From Stenocarpella maydis (taxonomy: Eukaryota; Ascomycota; Sordariomycetes; Diaporthales; Diaporthaceae): a stretch of 64,000 bases of DNA. Position numbers and translations under genes: made by a program. Position 1 is the first letter of the stretch; each line of letters opens with the position of its first letter. Positions 49,403 through 60,888 of this stretch are shown piece by piece. Location: assembly GCA_002270565.1 (NCBI GenBank), contig NQMI01000177.1, positions 1 to 64,000 on the forward strand. The letters run 5' to 3'. A model generated the notes under the pieces. The model did no database searches and was not told the DNA's origin. It saw nothing but the letters and a program-made list of their open reading frames with translations.

Positions 49403-50045
49403 GTACTAGAAAGTGGCCAAGACTAGGAAGTAGCTAGTTTTCAGTAAATCGATTAACCTTAGGCTACCCCAGCACCTGCCTAGGGCCAGAGTTGTAACGA
49501 TATATATGTAAATTCGTATATTATATACAAATATACAAATATATAGTATATGTATATGTATATGATATATAGTATATGTATATATATATGATATACAAGA
49601 CCCCTTATATATGTATATATATATATAGCACTTGGAATTTATGAATATATACAAAATCACAATATATATATATCTATAATTCTGACTAATAAGGGTATTA
49701 GACAGTTAGGGAATGACGTAATGAATGTAAGGAAAATAACATTTTATAGAGCAAAGTCTTTTAATTTATATCACATATTTTTTCGATCATTATTTAAATC
49801 TCTAAATTATACGGAATCTAATATATTAAATTTTGAAAATTGAGCTAAAAAGCTTCAATTTAAAATTTTGCTATTAAATTGATTCTAATTGGTTAAGATT
49901 TCAACTGAAAAATAAAAAATATAGTGCTTTAATTACTAAATTTTATTCTATAGAACGATATCTATTTAAAATTTATTACATAACTAGTTCCTTTCTTAAC
50001 GTTACTAATATATAGAAATCTATATATTATATATATATATATATA
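49403..50045 (-). repeat. Dispersed AT-rich repeat, copy 1
   Basis: Begins with GGTACTAGAAAGTGGCC and GGAAGTAGC (the reverse complement of the GCTACTTCCTGG block near 52250), a GCTACCCCAGCACCTGCC stretch near 49470, several TATA runs, then GGGTATTAGACAGTTAGGGA at about 49692 and TTCTATAGAACG near 49950. Much of 49650-50045 reappears in inverted orientation at about 52865-53235. No coding content. Confidence 0.6.
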
Positions 50046-50844
50046 TTGTCATAAGTACACTAAATCTTTATAGGGTTCAGTAGGTAACCTGTAGGGTTTA
50101 TGTTAGCAGAGCGGCACAGAGGCAGCACGTGACTAAGTTGCAGTATACAAAGATACGATTCACGAAAAGGATATAATCAGAAGCTATAAGGCTATCTAGT
50201 TAGTAAGACTAAATACTTAGATTAACAACTAAAGAGTCTATTCTATAAGAGCTAATCTACTATAATAATAGCCATATCCTTACATATTCTAACTCTTCAT
50301 TTATAGTCAATAGAATTAATAGTAAATCTATTAATTAAGTATTACTTAATAGAATCAATAGTAATTTCATTAATTATAGTAGGTCCTTAACTCTAACTCT
50401 AGTTATCTAGTACATTACTATTGAACTCAGGCAGGAAAACATTCCTAAGTCTCTAACATAGCCGCCTAGGGTTATCTTCTACAGTAGTTAGCAGTCAATA
50501 GGTGCATATTTATAATACTATCTCCCTTCTTACTTCCTTTATCCTTAAACATATTTCTATAAGTATCTTAAATTCATCCTTACTTCTATTTACGCTTTCC
50601 TAATTCATTATATTAGGCAGAATTTTAAAATCTTACCCAATAAAGTTATTTTCCATTACTAAGTATAAAACTGCTGTCTTAGCTACCATTACTTCAAGGG
50701 GCAGCATTACTTCTATACCTTATTCTTACTATAAAGAATATAATCTAGCTAAAGATTATAAGGATACTAATTTAAAGTCTACTTATTATTTAACCTATAT
50801 TTATCTTAATTTATTAAATTACAGTATCTATGGTTATGATGAAT
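50046..50844. other. AT-rich sequence, possible old LTR
   Basis: Starts near TGTCATAAGTACACTAAATC and contains a less AT-rich block GCAGAGCGGCACAGAGGCAG at about 50106. It may be part of a fourth LTR family, but I see no second copy here to confirm this. Confidence 0.35.
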
Positions 50845-51169
50845 TGTGCTATAAAATAGCATTCAGTTCAGCGTGTGTATGTTTCGGCAGGGTCGCAGTA
50901 TGGTGCTCTGAGGCAAATTAGGACGATTAACAATGATCTGGACAACTTTGTGTTGAATTAAGTTGGGCTTCTATAAGCCCTCCTTATATACCCTCCGACG
51001 TCATCTCACCCGCGGGCACGCTACGGTAGGCTCTAGTGCAAATTTGCAAATGCCGGAAAATTCGCCCTTCCAACACACCATGTTTACTTCCAAGCAACTG
51101 GCCAACCATGGCCCTAGCAATGCCCAAATTAAGTACATATAATCTTCAGAAATCAAGCTATCCAATGCN
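50845..51169 (-). repeat. LTR-A, partial copy (3' part)
   Basis: Reverse-complement copy of the LTR-A 3' portion, from GCATTGGATAGCTTG (plus-strand 51168 downward) to TATAGCACA at 50845. It ends at an ambiguous base at 51170 and carries the same promoter-like TATATAAGGAGGG. The upstream half seen in full copies is absent. Confidence 0.8.
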
Positions 51170-51434
51170 GAGTTGCAATTGTGAGAAATGGTGTCCGTGG
51201 CACAGTGTGCGCTGAGGGTCGTGGGTTCGAATCACCCAGCGAGCAACCTTTTGCTCTTTTTGCAGTTGTTTCTGAGCGTTGCAGGCCCAAACCAGCGATG
51301 GTTTTTTGGCTGGTCCGCTAATCAGTGCAAATAGCGCTGTAGCGTACAGATAGGTAGGCTTTTTAAGGCCTAAATTCAATGTTGTTTCAGAGCGCTGACT
51401 GCTAGAGCCGGGCTCATAACCTCTGAGAAATTGT
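51170..51434 (-). mobile_element. 265-bp spacer between two LTR-A copies (TRIM-like unit)
   Basis: Lies between the partial LTR-A (50845-51169) and the nearly full LTR-A (51435-51972), both on the minus strand. Immediately after the LTR end, in element orientation, it reads TTTCTCAGAGGTTATGAGCC (plus-strand 51413-51432). This is complementary to a tRNA-iMet anticodon arm, the half-tRNA type of primer site known in copia-group elements. The spacer is much less AT-rich than its surroundings and contains a tRNA-like sequence. Confidence 0.5.
51172..51247 (+). ncRNA. tRNA-like sequence with Pol III A and B boxes and T-run (SINE-like)
   Basis: Plus strand: GTTGC (51172-51176) pairs with GCAAC (51243-51247), 76 nt apart, the length of a tRNA. 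An A-box-like TGGCACAGTGTG lies at 51198-51209 and a B box GGTTCGAATCA at 51224-51234, then CTTTTGCTCTTTTT, a possible Pol III terminator. The A and B boxes are only 14 nt apart and there is no convincing anticodon arm, so this is a tRNA-derived (SINE-like) head or a damaged tRNA rather than a working tRNA. Confidence 0.4.
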
Positions 51435-51972
51435 TGTGCTATAGAATAGCATACAGTTCAGCGTGTGTTTTCGGCAGGGTCGCAGTATGGTGCTCTAAGG
51501 CGAATTGGGATGATTGATAATGGTCTCGACAACTTTGTATTGAATTAAGTTGGGCTTCTGTAAGCCCTCCTTATATACCCTCCGATATCGTCTCACCCGC
51601 GGGCACGCTATGGTGGGCTCTAGTGCAAGTTTGCAAAAGCCGGAAAATTCGCCCTTCCAATACACCATCTTTGGTTCCAAGCAACCAGCCAACCATAGCC
51701 CTAGCAATGCCCAAATTAGGTACATATAAACTTCAGAAATTAAGCTATCTAATGAACTAAGTTATATACTTTTTGGATAAGAAATAAGGGTAATGCAGAG
51801 CTCTAAATTGATGTGCAAATGCAGACCAAAATAATTAACTCACGGCCACCAAACTCATCTTGCGTCGCGCACGCACTGGGCGTACTTAGCGAAAATCGCC
51901 TGACTCGTAAGTCTAGGGTAACTCCTTGCACGAAGTCTAGGGTAACTCCTTGCTGAGCGGTTCCGTTTAACA
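51435..51972 (-). repeat. LTR-A, nearly full copy
   Basis: Minus-strand copy from TGTTAAACGG (at 51972) to TATAGCACA (about 51435), about 538 bp. It has two rather than three of the AAGGAGTTACCCTAGACTT units, and the GC-rich CGCTAAGTACGCCCAGTGCG block is preserved. It is less decayed than the copies at 1-350 and 57248. Confidence 0.85.
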
Positions 51973-52139
51973 TATAGAAGTATAATGCATTAAAACTTTA
52001 AATAGATAAAATTATGTAAGAATAGTATAAAACTTAAAGATATACTTAGTACTAAAACCGGCTATTCTATATAAACCTTAATACTTTTTAGCCCCACTAT
52101 ATCTATCCTAACCACTTTAAATTTACAAAATTAATTAAA

Positions 52140-52290
52140 AATAAGTAATTAAGTATAATTAGTACCAACTAGTGCTAAATTGTATTAGATATCTAGCCCT
52201 AGGCGGGTGCTAGGGTAGCCTAAAGTTAATGAATATACTGAAAACTAGGCACTTCCTGGTCCTGGCTACTTCCTGGTACCCTACCTTAAT
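52140..52290 (+). repeat. Dispersed AT-rich repeat, plus-strand copy
   Basis: Contains TAGCCCTAGGCGGGTGCTAG and CACTTCCTGGTCCTGGCTACTTCCTGGTACC with an internal direct repeat ACTTCCTGG. Related copies are at 57935-58085, 58195-58385, about 10020-10150, and on the other strand at 49403-49500. Confidence 0.65.
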
Positions 52291-52769
52291 ATATTTTAAT
52301 TTAATTAAGTCTACATATTTAACTTCGTACTAAAGTATAATAAGTATGCTTCTTTATTTCAAATGGCTAAATAGATAAAGTTAATTAACGGATAATAGCA
52401 GAATAAATACTTAATATTATAACTAAGTATAGATTAAAGTAAGGACTATACTAGAGCTTAAGAACTATAGTATAATAGGTAATTACTTTCTATTAGTTAA
52501 GATTAATATATTAATAATTGATTTAGAAAGTCATAAAGGCTATTTTAAGTAAATTTAAGATTTAGAACATAAAACATTAAAATTTAAAGAGAATGTTTTT
52601 TTTTAAAAAAAAAGAAATTATAAAAGTTCTTAAAGAATATCTATTAGGTAGTAAATATTTAGAAGTTTAAAAAGTAATATATAATTTACCTAGTCAATGA
52701 GTATAATTAAATAAAAAGGCTATAATTTAAATAAAAATATATAGGAACTGAAAGAAAACTTAATATAAT

Positions 52770-53300
52770 GTAGGATACCAGGAAGTGGCCAGGACTATGA
52801 AGTAGCCACCCTGCTTTCCCATCGGAGTTGTGAAATTACAGTATATACAAATATACATATACATATACATACACATATATATATATAATATAGATTTCTA
52901 TACATTAGTAATATTAAGAAAAGAACTAGTTATATAATAACTTTCAACAGATATAATTTTATAAGATATAATTTATTAATTAAAAATACTATATTTCTTA
53001 TATTTTATATTAAATGTTAGCTAATTACATTTACTTTAGCAGCAGAAATTTACAATTTAAGATTTTATGCTTATTTTTAAATCTAGTATATTAAGATTCG
53101 TATTATTTAAAAATTTAAATAATAATTAAAAAATATATAATTTAAATAAAAAACTTTGTTTTATATAATAGTATTTCTTTTACATTTATTACGTCATTCC
53201 CTGACTGTCTAATACCCGTATTAGTAAGAATTATATATATATATATATTGTAATTTTGTATATATATATAAATTCCAAGGGTTGTATATTATTCCAGGGT
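52770..53300. repeat. Dispersed AT-rich repeat, copy 2 (inverted relative to 49650-50045)
   Basis: Starts with GGATACCAGGAAGTGGCCAG. The following 52865-53235 reads as the reverse complement of 49650-50045: shared GATTTCTATA, AAGAACTAGTTATATAA, ACGTCATTCCCTGACTGTCT and AATACCCGTATTAGT. So the two copies are inverted, about 3 kb apart. Confidence 0.6.
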
Positions 53301-53675
53301 GTAGTGATAGGAGGTTGGAAATTTGCGCCCTGGCTATAAAAAAGGAGTCCTATTATGTTGCTTTGAAAATTTCAAGCTTTGGAAGAATAATCCTTTTTAC
53401 TCTTTTAATAATTTATCTATTTAATTAGTCTTTATATATTATAAAATACTTATTTTTATTTCCTCTTCTTTATTTCTTCTCCCTTATACCTTATTTTCCC
53501 CTTCTTCTGCCCTCTATTATATAAAAGGCTTCTTTACTTATACTTATTAAAGTGCTTAAGGGCTTTAGTAGAATAATATACTTTAAATTAAAGAGTATTA
53601 AATGTTTTTCCTATTATTTGTTTTCTACTACCCTATTTTTATTAACATCTACCTTATAAATTAAATATAGGTTTC

Positions 53676-54003
53676 TGTTGGCTAGGTTACGCATTACAAT
53701 ACGAGTGGTAGTTAATGGTTAATATTTAATGGTTGCTAAGAGTAGGTAGGTATAGCCAGCTATGGGCTTAAATAGGTAGAAGCTAGGGGCTTAGTCAGCC
53801 CTTTACTACTATCACTACTAACCATTCACCTACTATAGTAACTACTACTGGGAACTAGCCGTATTTACCTATAGTGGTAACTGTACCACTATCACCACTG
53901 GCTATTTATCTACTATAGTGACTACTACTGGGAACTAGCCATATTCACCTATAGTGGTAACTGTTGCCTACTATGGCTATTGCCTACTATTGCTATACTA
54001 ACA
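53676..54003 (+). repeat. LTR-C, solo LTR with internal tandem duplication
   Basis: Runs from TGTTGGCTAGG to CTATACTAACA, with TGTTGG/CTAACA inverted ends. The flanks GTTTC and GTCTT could be a 5-bp target duplication altered only by C/T changes. An internal segment of about 80 bp (CACCTACTATAGTAACTACT... to ...GTGGTAACTGT) is present twice in tandem, but only once in the copy at 55602. Confidence 0.65.
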
Positions 54004-55601
54004 GTCTTTTCTTTTATTATATGCCTTTCCTTCCTTAAAAGTTTCCTTAAAATTCACTGATAAGTAAAGTTAAACCCTTAACCTTATAATTATATAAATC
54101 ATCCTAAAATCAACAAAATTATATTTAAATTACTACGATTATTATTAATGTAAAGATTTTTTTTTAAAATTATATATATATATATTTATTATTATACTAC
54201 TTGCTTATAAAAATTAAGTATTAAAAGAGACCTAAGTTATTATAGTAGTCTTAGCTTTTATAGGAAGCTTAGCTACTAAAACTAATTACTTTAGTAAAAG
54301 AAAGTACTATTTATTATATAATTTATCTAATATTAATAACTTCATTATCTAATTATCAATTCTAATACTTAAGTATTTTTAAAAAAAATACATTTGAAGG
54401 GCTTATATTTTCTTTAACTATTAGCCTTTAGAGGTCAAATAGGTATCTCTCTATAATAAGAATAGGTATCTTCTAGAACTTAAACTAGAATTAGAACTCA
54501 TATTATACTATTAATTATAATTAAAATAAGCTTAGCTTTATTAAATAATTAAAAACCCTGTTTATTAAAGCTAATTAAGATTAAGTTTAAGTAGGGTATA
54601 GTATAATAATATATTTATTGTATACTTTATATAGCTTTATAAAGTTTACTAATTTAAAGAAATTATTATTCTTATTTATTTTACCTTTCTTACCTTTATT
54701 ATTATTATTACTAATAGAGAAGAAATTACTATTATTTAGATCATGGTTATTTTTACTATTAGTTTGCTTACCTTTATTAGTCTTTTTATCTTTCAGAGAA
54801 AGATTAAAGCTAGGGATAATTATTTAGCCCCTATTTTTATCCTAAATCTTCTTATTATTATTAAAATACTCTGGAGGTTTATTCTCTAGCTAAATAGGGA
54901 GATTAATGAACTTAACCATTTTTATAACGTGTTTTAAAAGATTTCCTTTTAATATTTATATATCTTTAAATAGTATTATCTTCTTTTCTATTAATTTATT
55001 CTACTAAAGTAAGGAAATAGATATATTAATAAGATTCTTCGATATATTTATTTTATCCTTTATTTTACTATATATTAGGGGTTACCTCATACTTCTAGAT
55101 ATTACTATAGTATTTAAAGGAATAATATATATAAAATAATAATAATATAACTGAATATTTATATGGAAGTAATATTAGATATGATAATTTAGTATAAATA
55201 CTAATAATAGAGTAAGATAATATTAAATATAGTATTATTTAAGTAGTAGATAATAAGAAAGCATAAAGATTAATTACTTAATAAATGAATAATAATATTT
55301 GTTTTATTTTAAGGCTTATTTATATTACTTAATATAATATCTTAAGTATTATTTAATGAAGATAAATAAGTAGTATATATTTAATACCTAATGCTATAAG
55401 CTAGAGAGGTAGGGTTTATAATTAAAGATATTTAAAGCATTAATAGGTATATAATATTCCTTATTATTAAGCGACTTATCTATAGGCTTGCAGTATAATA
55501 ATAAATAATATTAAGTCAGTATAGCTGCGCTTACTTTAATAGATTTTATTTACCCCTTTAGGCTTTACTAGTTAATAGTTGCCTTTATAACTACTAATTA
55601 G
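54004..55601. other. AT-rich decayed sequence
   Basis: A 69-codon hydrophobic frame at 54618-54827 is explained by T-rich composition. No recognisable coding motif. Confidence 0.5.
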
Positions 55602-55854
55602 TATTAGCTAGGTTATATATTATAATATAAGTAGTAGTTAATACTTAATATTTGATAGTTGCTAAGAGTAGGTCGGTATATAGGTGTAGCTAGCTGTTAG
55701 CTTGAATAGGTAGAAGCTAGGGGCTTAGTTAGTCCCTTATTACTATTACTACTAGCTATTCACCTATTATGATAACTACTGCTAGGAACCAGCCATATTC
55801 ACCTATAGTGGTGACTTTTGCCTACCGTAGCTGTTGCCTATTATTGCTATAATA
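55602..55854 (+). repeat. LTR-C, second copy
   Basis: TATTAGCTAGG to TTGCTATAATA. Collinear with 53676-54003 (shared GTAGAAGCTAGGGGCTTAGT and TTGCTAAGAGTAGGT) but lacking the tandem 80-bp unit. Confidence 0.65.
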
Positions 55855-57247
55855 TTTGTATATTTCTATACAATACATAAATATATAAATATATTATCAT
55901 AACTCTAGCTATCTTAGATATAATAAAGAATATAAACTTAGTAATATATCTAATTAAGGCTTAAATAAAGAGATAAATTTTATTATTATATATATATTTT
56001 AGTAGTAAAAATATTACAATATCTAATAATTATAATATAAAAATATATTATAGTATATTAATAAAGATCATATTATTATCGTTATGATATTATTCAAACT
56101 TTATTATTTCATATCTTTTATATTTGTTTAAAATAAAGATTTAATGTTTATCTTTTATTTATTTATTTATATATATGTATATACTTATTAAAGTACTTAA
56201 TATATTTCAAATTTGTTCTATTATTCATTTATTTATATATCGTAGGCTTAATTAAATATCTTAAGAAAAAGATCTATTTTATTAATTAATTAAAAAGAGA
56301 ATAAATATCCTAAATAAAAGTATATAATAAAATATATTAGCCTTATATATTAATATATTTATAGAATTAGTAGCCAGTCAGTGTAGTCTGCCCACTAGGC
56401 ACTAAGCACGGGGCACTTGGTGGCCCGTGCGCCAGCCTATTGATAGCACCCCTGGGCACCTACACTGTAACCTTCCCCTTAATAACATAGCTTTTGAATT
56501 GACTACCATCACCACCATTACGTTTGACTACGTGATACAACCTGTACGGGATAGCCGACCGACAATATTTTATAATTAATATATATTATTAATTTTTAAA
56601 TTATATAAGGTTAATCTTTTATATTACGTACAATATGTAATAATTATAATTAAGGTTATTTAGCTTATTATAAAGCTAAATTTATTAAAGTTAGAAAGAT
56701 TATTCTTTATAATCTAATATTTAGCTATTATATTATAGATTATTTAGAATTCATCCTTAATAACTTTTAGACTTTTATAGTTAGGGCTTTAATAGTAATA
56801 TAATAATTAAGTATAGTTTCTAAGCTTAATTAGATTTTAATAAAGGATTATGATTAATACTTATTAATTAGCTTATTATTATATAACTTTAATAAAAGGT
56901 TGTTCATATTTTTAATTCTTAAGTTATATTGAAAAGTTTTAAATGTTTTACTTAACAATGTATTCAATAAATATTTATCTCTAAATTAAATTAAATTTAT
57001 ATTTTTTAATATATAATCTTTTATAGTTATATTATTTTATTTTCTTATATTTTAATATAACTTAAGGTATATTAAAGATCTTACTTATTATAACTATACC
57101 TATAAGTTTTATATTTTGTTTTCAAATTTCCAAATAGCTTAAAGAGCTAGAAGTAATTTAGTTTCTTAAAATATAGAATATATATTATTATTATGTAATT
57201 TCCATGTACTACAGATTTAAATACATTAAGAAATACAAATATAATAT
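55855..57247. other. AT-rich decayed sequence around a GC-rich patch
   Basis: No coding motif. It is interrupted by a GC-rich patch at about 56370-56560, which includes the MITE-like unit listed separately. Confidence 0.5.
56379..56467 (+). mobile_element. Short hAT-like MITE candidate, 89 bp
   Basis: Ends CAGTGTAGTCTGCCCA and TGGGCACCTACACTG form a near-perfect inverted repeat of about 15 bp, with the CAGTG start typical of hAT elements, plus an inner CACGGG/CCCGTG palindrome. It is GC-rich in an AT desert, so it has escaped mutation. The flanking octamers TAGCCAGT and TAACCTTC agree only partly, so target duplication is not shown. Confidence 0.4.
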
Positions 57248-57812
57248 TGTTAAATGGAACCGCTCAGCAAGGAGTTACTCTAGACTTTATGCAAGGAGTT
57301 ACCCTAGACTTTTTAGCAAGGAGTTACTCTAGACTTGCAAGTTAGGCGATTTTCGCTAAGTACGCCTAGTGTGTGCGTAATGCAAGATGAGTTTGGTAGC
57401 CGTAAGTTGATTATTTTGGCCTGCATTTGCACCTTAATTCAGACCTCTGTATTACCCTTATTTCTTACCCAAAAAGTATGTAACTTAGTGCATTGGATAG
57501 CTTGATTTCTGAAGTTTATATATACTTGATTTAGGCATTGTTAGGGCTATGGTTGGCTAGTTGCTTAGAACCAAAGATGGTGTGTTGGAAGGGTGAATTT
57601 TCCAGCATTTGCAAATTTGCACTAGAGCCTACCGTAGCGTGCCCAAGGGTGAGATGATGTTGGAGGGTATATAAGGAGGGCTTATAGAAGCCCAACTTAA
57701 TTTAATACAAAGTTGTCCAGATTATTGTTAATTGTCCCAATTCGCCTCAGAGCACCATACTGCGACCCTGTCGGAAAAACACACGCTGAACTGAATGCTG
57801 TTTTATAGCACA
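57248..57812 (+). repeat. LTR-A, full copy
   Basis: TGTTAAATGG to TATAGCACA, 565 bp, three AAGGAGTTACYCTAGACTT units, promoter-like TATATAAGGAGGG near 57668. Followed by AATTCTCAG, the start of the primer-site-like sequence. Confidence 0.85.
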
Positions 57813-57934
57813 AATTCTCAGTAATATAAAATTTAAAAATATAATTAGTATTAAAAAAGGCTATTTTATATAAATTTCAATATTTTCTAGCCCTATTAGA
57901 CTTACTTTAACTCCTTTAAATTTATAAACCTAAT

Positions 57935-58385
57935 GTATAATAAGTAATTAAATATAGTTGTTACTAATTAGCGCTAAATATTATTATATATCTGGCTCTA
58001 GGTAGGTGCTGAGGTAGCCTACAGTTGATAAATTTACTGAAAACTAGCCATTTCCTGGTTCTTGGTACTTCTTAGTACCTTATGTTAATATAAAAGTTAA
58101 AGATATAACTAATATTAAAAAGACTTCATTTATTAAAATATTAATACTTTTAGGCCCTTTTATATTTATATTAACCTCTTTAAAGTAATAAATTTAATTA
58201 AAAATAAATAATTAAATATAGTTAGTATTAATTAATATTAACCTTTATTAATTATTTAATTCTAGGTAGATACTGGAGCTAATAAGAGTTAGTAAATATT
58301 ATAAAATTAATCTATTTACTAATATAGTTCATTTACTAATAAACTATATTACTTTTTATTTCTAGCTACTTCTTAATATGTTGTA
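57935..58385 (+). repeat. Two tandem copies of the dispersed AT-rich repeat
   Basis: 57935-58085 holds TGGCTCTAGGTAGGTGCTGA and TTCCTGGTTCTTGGTACTTC; 58195-58385 repeats the pattern in a more decayed form (TTCTAGGTAGATACTGGAGC, CTAGCTACTTCTTAATATG). Confidence 0.55.
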
Positions 58386-58768
58386 TTATAATATTTAAAA
58401 ATAATACATTTTTCAATCTTTTAGTTTTTTATTTCATTTTAATTAACATATTATTTAAGCTTTATAATATAAGAGCTTAAGTAATATATTAAATATTATG
58501 AATTTTTAAAAAATACTAGCCTAAGGAAGAAAGAGAAGAAGGAAATAAACAGGCAGCGCGCCTAGCGTGTCTGGGTTGTTAGTATAAGGCAGGAGCGGCT
58601 TATTGATAAGGGGGCCTATTTGCACTCATGGGCCCAACCGCACAAGCTATATACCCTGCCCTAATTTTAATTTTATTTCTTTTTATCAGCTTATTATAAT
58701 TGCTACAAAACATATCATATAAATTCTCTTAATGTCTTATACTTGCACCTAAATAGCCTGACTTATTA

Positions 58769-60619
58769 ACGTGGGCGGCCCACATCTCGCCATCCCCCCG
58801 TTTTCACCAGGCCCACATCCGCATCTTCGCGTAAACGCATCTATACCCACCATATAAACACTCCTTAATTTCTCAATAAGCAATTTATCTCTAATTATCA
58901 AACTTCTTCTAAATATCAATCTAATTATCATAAAGTTATATTCTAAAGTTAAAATATATAACGCCCTTATAGCAGTTAGGGATAGGATACTAATTAACAC
59001 AGATTATAAGAAATATTATATCTCCCGCTTAATAATTAGAAGTCATCTTAAAGGTCACCAAAGTCACCATATAGCTATAATGCCCATAAGACTTCTTTCT
59101 AACCATCAAGAGGACCAGTTAGCAGTATTTTTAATTAACTAAAGTACTCTAGGCCATATATTAACCCACTGGGAATATAGGGCTCTAGCAGCCCGTCTGG
59201 CCTCTACTAGTAAGGATATCCCTCCCCTTAAGAGGAAGTGGCTGAGGACTTTCCTCCTTCACTATCCTCAGCTCTAAAGCCGCAAGTACTGGCGCGTTAA
59301 GGCAAAACAGCTTAAAGCGGCCACTTAGAAGAACATTTCCTTATAGTTTGACTTCATATAGTTGCCCATTATAAGGGAAATTAAGCCAGGCAACCATTAG
59401 AATACTAATAAAGGAGGACTAATAAAAGGGAAGTTAAAAAACGCTCTAATCCTTAGATATTCAGAAGGAAGCAAGCTGCTATAAAAAGACTTCAATTTGT
59501 ATATATAAACCTTATTCTTTAAGTATATTTCCACTATAGGCAAGTCTCTAACCCCTCTAATTATTTTTAAAGGACTAAGCATTTAGCAGCAATGGTTTCC
59601 TATCACCCTTAAAGATCACAATGGCTAGCAATTTATAGCAACTAAGAAGGGGTGAATGGAGGAGCTTATCGCGATCCACTAGCTCAGGTAAGTCTTTATC
59701 CCTCAGACAGCCCTAGCAGACCTAGAGGAATGATGACTTCTCATTATTAATGGGCACCATATGCATATAACACTTGATTTCATATAGGAGTGCTTCTCAA
59801 ACAAGGTATATATTATATTTCTTCCAGCACACTATTCCCATATACTCCAACCACTTGATATAGCAGTCTTCAGACCGCTCAAGACTGCCTTCAAGAAGTA
59901 TCTCTACTAGCAGGGAGGCCACAATTCCTTCATAATTATAGCAAAGAAACAGTTCCTCTACTACTATCATAAGGCTCAGAAGGAGGTTTTAAAGAAGGTA
60001 AATATCCTCTCTAGCTAATATATAACTAATCTATAGCCATTATCTTAGCATAAAGCATTTAAAAGCAACTTTATTAAGGAAAACTATAAGAAATAAGTCA
60101 AATTAACTAATTTAAGTACTAGAAATAAAATTAGTAGCTATTTTTATACTAATAAGTGCTTTTATCTACCAAGGGGTACTACATTTTTAACGCCAAAGCA
60201 ATCCCAAGAGCTATATAAGATAGTAACCCAGCATACCACTTAAAAGAATATAAGCCCTATAGCAAGACTCCTCTTCCATAAGATTCTAAAAAGTTAGAAT
60301 TAGAAAGACTTTAATCTTATAATATCTATACAAAAAAATCATAAGCTAGAAAGAGAAATTAAGCTTACAAGAAAGACCAAGAGGAAGAAGGTATAACTTA
60401 ACCCAAACGAGCTTTTCGCAAACATTAAGGCAATCAAACGAGCTCAAATTAAGGTCGGGCGTATACCTAAGGAAAGCAACAACAACGACAAATCAGAAAC
60501 ACCAACAGAAGTCAGAGAAGAGATCGTGGTTGCGGTGCCAGAGGAGGGGAGAAGAAGGCATCAGCACTAAGGGATGGGTGGCGAAAACGGGGGGATGGCG
60601 AGATGTGGGCCGCCCACGT
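58769..60619 (+). mobile_element. Second Fot1/pogo-type DNA transposon relic, 1851 bp
   Basis: Perfect 37-bp inverted repeats (58769-58805 and 60583-60619) start ACGTGGGCGGCCCACATCTC, flanked by TA on both sides. The interior, read through many TAG/TAA, gives a pogo transposase: an HTH region with ALAARLAST near 59180, NTNKGGLIKGKL, LTPLIIFKGLSIQQQ, IINGHHMHITLDFIQECFSN and LQPLDIAVFRPLKTAF, then KTKRKK near the C-terminus. It is a different subfamily from the copy at 21095 (the repeats share only the first 15 or so bases) and more heavily mutated. Confidence 0.9.
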
Positions 60620-60642
60620 TATATTTAAAATAAAAGCTGGAA

Positions 60643-60658
60643 GTGGGCCCGCCCACGT
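60643..60658. repeat. Solitary pogo-like terminal repeat
   Basis: GTGGGCCCGCCCACGT followed by TA, 24 bp to the right of the 58769-60619 element. It matches the outer end of a pogo terminal repeat but belongs to neither full element; its partner is not visible. Confidence 0.5.
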
Positions 60659-60888
60659 TATTCAGCGGAGCGGGACATATATCGAGCATGCGAAGCGTGC
60701 AAGATATGCGGCCCGCATAGCGTTCTTACCCAGCGTAATTACCCGAAAGTTATCTGAGTCTGGATTAGTCTATTAAGAATCCTCAAGTCTTAATTAGTCA
60801 ATAACGATATACCTCTAAAAGTATTTAGCCGAGAGGAAATTATTAAGAAGACATATCATTAAAAATCATCCATTATTAAAGAGGAAGG

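Noticed and set aside
53300..53345. CAGGGTG...CGCCCTG motif as a tiny hAT element
   Set aside because: Only about 40 bp, with five matching end bases and no target duplication; insufficient.
54618..54827. Hydrophobic 69-codon frame
   Set aside because: Explained by the T-rich composition of the AT block.
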